Assembly (NCBI GenBank): GCA_017465405.1
Contig: JAFTWG010000014.1
Coordinates: 33,950 to 97,949, forward strand
Origin: Alphaproteobacteria bacterium
GTDB lineage: Bacteria; Pseudomonadota; Alphaproteobacteria; RF32; CAG-239
Reading direction: 5' to 3'
DNA: 64,000 nucleotides
The notes under the pieces are model-generated. The model had not been told where the DNA came from, did not search any database, and worked only from the letters and a program-made list of their open reading frames with translations. Shown here in pieces: positions 62,114-64,000 of the stretch (its first letter is position 1; each line of letters begins with the position of its first letter). The position numbers and the translations under genes were made by a program.

Positions 62114-63082
62114 ATGAGTTTTGAAGTATTGGAATCTGTTTTACGACCGCTTTCTTACTGGTATAATCAGGAGAATATAGAAGAAGTTGCCATCAACAGA
62201 GAAGGGCAAGTATGGTTACGATTACGTGGTAAAAGAGCATATCCTTGGGTTATGTATAAAGACGAAAAATTAACCAAAGAATATTTGACGGATCTGTTAT
62301 ATATTATTGCCAATACTTATGAACTTCCGTTTGACCCTGTGTCCGGTACACCGGTGGTTTATGCGACCATTCCGGGAGAACATCGTTTTTCGGCAATCTG
62401 CGGTAAAAACGTTATGTATGATGAAGGAGATATTACCGGCGGTGTAGCTTTGGCAATTCGTGTTCACAGTGATGACGTTGCTTTTGGTTTGGGCGATTAT
62501 GGATTAAAACAAGGTGAAAAGTTACACCAAATAAATCCGTTAAAAGCGATTAAAGATCCGGAAGATCCGTATGAAAGGCTATTGTTAAGTATAAAACGTG
62601 GTGACCATATTCTGGTGAGTGGTGCGACCGCAACCGGTAAAACAACATTTTTGAATAACCTGTTAAAAATTTTGGATATTCACAAACGTGTAATTACCAT
62701 TGAGGACGCTCGAGAATTGTTAGTTCCACACCCCAATCGTGTTCACGTCGTAATGTCACGTACCGGACAAACCAATAAATTTGACTATAAAGGGATTATC
62801 GACTTGGTAGTACGTTTTACACCCGATGCAATTATCGGAGGTGAAATTTCTACCGGTAACGCCGGTGCATTATGGGAACTTATGGGGTCAGGTCACGATA
62901 ACTGTTTGGCAACTATCCACGCAGAAAATTCCGAAGCGGCTTATGAGGCATTTATGGATCGTATTTTGCACTCATATCCGACAATGGATAGAAAGAAGAC
63001 TATCGAAGAAATGCACAAAAAACTGCGTGTAGTTCAAATTAATCGTGACGGAAACTTGCGTGCAGTTACCGAAGTTACTTAA
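62114..63082 (+). CDS. virB11: VirB11-family T4SS ATPase
   Basis: Hexameric ATPase of 322 residues. N-terminal domain with VAINREGQVWLRLRGKRAY, Walker A GATATGKTT near residue 170, Asp box TIEDARELLVPH, Walker B RFTPDAIIGGEIS, and the His box CLATIHAENSEAAYEAFMDR. It energises substrate and pilin movement together with VirB4. It follows virB10 after 14 bases with AGGGG before its ATG, and closes the operon, ahead of a terminator. Confidence 0.95.
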   Translation: MSFEVLESVLRPLSYWYNQENIEEVAINREGQVWLRLRGKRAYPWVMYKDEKLTKEYLTDLLYIIANTYELPFDPVSGTPVVYATIPGEHRFSAICGKNVMYDEGDITGGVALAIRVHSDDVAFGLGDYGLKQGEKLHQINPLKAIKDPEDPYERLLLSIKRGDHILVSGATATGKTTFLNNLLKILDIHKRVITIEDARELLVPHPNRVHVVMSRTGQTNKFDYKGIIDLVVRFTPDAIIGGEISTGNAGALWELMGSGHDNCLATIHAENSEAAYEAFMDRILHSYPTMDRKKTIEEMHKKLRVVQINRDGNLRAVTEVT

Positions 63083-63098
63083 AAAGTTTTTTATACAT

Positions 63099-63130
63099 AA
63101 AAAAGGCGGGGAATTATCCTCGCCTTTTTT
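63099..63130 (+). terminator. Terminator of the vir operon
   Basis: Stem AAAAAGGCG(G)GGA/TCC(T)CGCCTTTTT around a short AT loop, followed by T-run. Lies 17 bases behind virB11. Confidence 0.85.
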
Positions 63131-63140
63131 AAATTGCACC

Positions 63141-63236
63141 GTCATTTCGAGGAGCGGTAGCGACGTGGTAATCTATAGAGGTTATAAGGCATAATGTTTC
63201 TGGATTGCTTCTCAAGACTTCGTCGCTCGCAATAAC
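63141..63236. mobile_element. MITE-like palindromic element, diverged copy 3
   Basis: 96 bases with the same block order as the elements at 25.8 and 25.9 kb: GTCATTTCGAGGAGCGGTAG, TATAAGGCATAATGTTTCTGG and the end CTCGCAATAAC. Several base changes and a small deletion make it the most diverged copy. Together with the 25.7-26.05 kb cluster it flanks the whole pil-vir region. Confidence 0.8.
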
Positions 63237-63237
63237 A

Positions 63238-63267
63238 AACAGGGGCAAGTTTCTTTGCCCCTGTTTT
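63238..63267. terminator. Bidirectional terminator before the autotransporter end
   Basis: Perfect stem AACAGGGGCAA/TTGCCCCTGTT with a five-base loop. On the minus strand it is 20 bases after the autotransporter stop. Confidence 0.8.
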
Positions 63268-63286
63268 GTGATAATGAGGAGTGTCA

Positions 63287-64000
63287 TTACCAAGCGTAGT
63301 TTACACCGGCACCGACTGATGTTGCCTCATAATCTGAACCGAAGGTATAGTTAGCCCAACCATAAGCCGACCAGTTGTCATTGAAACCATAGTTGCCCCC
63401 GATTTCAATGCGACCCAAGGTTTTATCATCAATAGTATCAACTTTACCAAGTTCGGTTACATCTATTTCATCGCCATCAACTAAGGTTTGAACAACACTC
63501 GGTTTGACGTACAATGAATAGAAACCATCGTCGGTATATTGTGTATGAGCAAATTTTGCTCCGGCTTCTAATTCAACTTGTTTCAAGTCGTTATATTCTA
63601 CCGTTTTACCGGCACTGTCGGTTGCATCATCATAGCTGATTTGTGAGTAGAATACACCTAAACTCGGGGTTACTGATAAGGTTCTGCTTAAAGCATAGTT
63701 ATATCCACCCTCAATACTTCCGCCAAATTCTATACCGTCAGTATCAGCGGATATACCGTCATCGGTTTTGATTTCGGCACTTTGCATTCCGGCATAAGCA
63801 GTAGCAAAAGCATACCAGTTATTATGGTCATAACGATAATATAAACCGGATAAATAACTGTCGATATCGATTTCACTTCCGATATTTGAGTAATATTTTT
63901 CTCCTTTACCGTCCATTTCGTAGTTACCTTGACGATATGATGCGAAAATACCGAGTTTGTTATTCAAATCATGTTGAATATCTGCACCGGCTTCAATACC
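63287..64000 (-). CDS. Autotransporter beta-barrel domain protein, C-terminal part (cut by window edge)
   Basis: The frame is open to base 64000, so the start and passenger lie outside. The visible 237 residues alternate short strands and turns of an outer-membrane barrel: LGIFASYRQGNYEMDGKG, LSGLYYRYDHNNWYAFATAY, GFEFGG-type segment DGIEFGGSIEGGYNYALS, SVTPSLGVFYSQISYDD, DNWSAYGWANYTFGSD, and the end GAGVNYAW. The final aromatic residue is the classical Bam-complex targeting signal. This is the barrel of type V autotransporters. Convergent with the vir operon. Passenger function unknown. Confidence 0.85.
   Translation of the reverse strand, partial: GIEAGADIQHDLNNKLGIFASYRQGNYEMDGKGEKYYSNIGSEIDIDSYLSGLYYRYDHNNWYAFATAYAGMQSAEIKTDDGISADTDGIEFGGSIEGGYNYALSRTLSVTPSLGVFYSQISYDDATDSAGKTVEYNDLKQVELEAGAKFAHTQYTDDGFYSLYVKPSVVQTLVDGDEIDVTELGKVDTIDDKTLGRIEIGGNYGFNDNWSAYGWANYTFGSDYEATSVGAGVNYAW

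Noticed and set aside
39607..63082. Dot/Icm (type IVB) secretion system
   Set aside because: The giant repeat VirB10 recalls DotG, but VirB3, VirB4, VirB8, VirB9 and VirB11 are of the VirB/Trb type and no DotA, DotH, DotC or IcmX-like gene is seen.

Overview
The window is a 64 kb piece of an AT-rich alphaproteobacterial chromosome. Alphaproteobacterial hallmarks include a Tim44-like/MltA/Smr cluster next to secB, a DUF3750 protein, an RHH_4 protein, a zinc-ribbon J-domain protein, a paired EIIA-Man/HPr of the regulatory PTS, and the ffs-dnaX-ybaB-recR order. The low G+C and small intergenic gaps suggest a host-associated lineage, perhaps one of the uncultured gut Alphaproteobacteria. That placement is an inference.

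Region 1 (1-25.1 kb) is mostly housekeeping: gyrB (5' end only), polA, yraN-rsmI, a lipoprotein of the LpoA-like family, SRP RNA, dnaX-ybaB-recR, a tiny Cys-rich peptide, ptsH/EIIA, an ABC exporter, dnaN-recF-DUF3750, dnaA, rpsT, a crotonase, mutM, timA-mltA-smr, secB and an LTA-synthase-type sulfatase. Individual oddities are a poly-A slippage site in dnaX followed at once by a stop, a PolA with a decayed proofreading site, and a MutM that lacks its fourth zinc cysteine.

Region 2 (25.3-26.1 kb) holds a frameshifted GIY-YIG gene and a cluster of MITE-like palindromic repeats (ends GTCATTGCGAG/CTCGCAATGAC). A further copy lies at 63.14 kb, so these repeats bracket everything between.

Region 3 (26.1-36.8 kb, minus strand) is a nine-gene type IVb pilus operon laid out like the pil operon of plasmid R64: OmpA-like protein, TcpQ/PilL-like lipoprotein, PilN secretin, PilO, PilP, PilQ ATPase, PilR, an atypical pilin-like protein, PilS pilin. 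No prepilin peptidase is present in the window.

Region 4 (37.1-63.1 kb, plus strand, divergent from the pil operon) is a VirB/Trb-type type IV secretion locus: three VirB2-like genes, VirB3, VirB4, four secreted coiled-coil proteins (possibly VirB5-related), VirB8, VirB7-like, a second VirB8, VirB9 with a C-terminal SPOR domain, two giant proteins (1624 and about 1440 residues) built from a 17-residue repeat, and VirB11. Only the second giant carries a VirB10 C-terminal domain; only the first has an inner-membrane anchor. VirB10 therefore looks split over two repeat proteins, with well over 100 repeats in all. No relaxase, VirD4 or VirB6 is visible here, so the machine looks like a chromosomal secretion or adhesion apparatus rather than a complete conjugation module. 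This locus, alongside the pilus operon, is the most likely undescribed system in the window. The last 0.7 kb is the C-terminal beta-barrel of an autotransporter, cut by the window edge.
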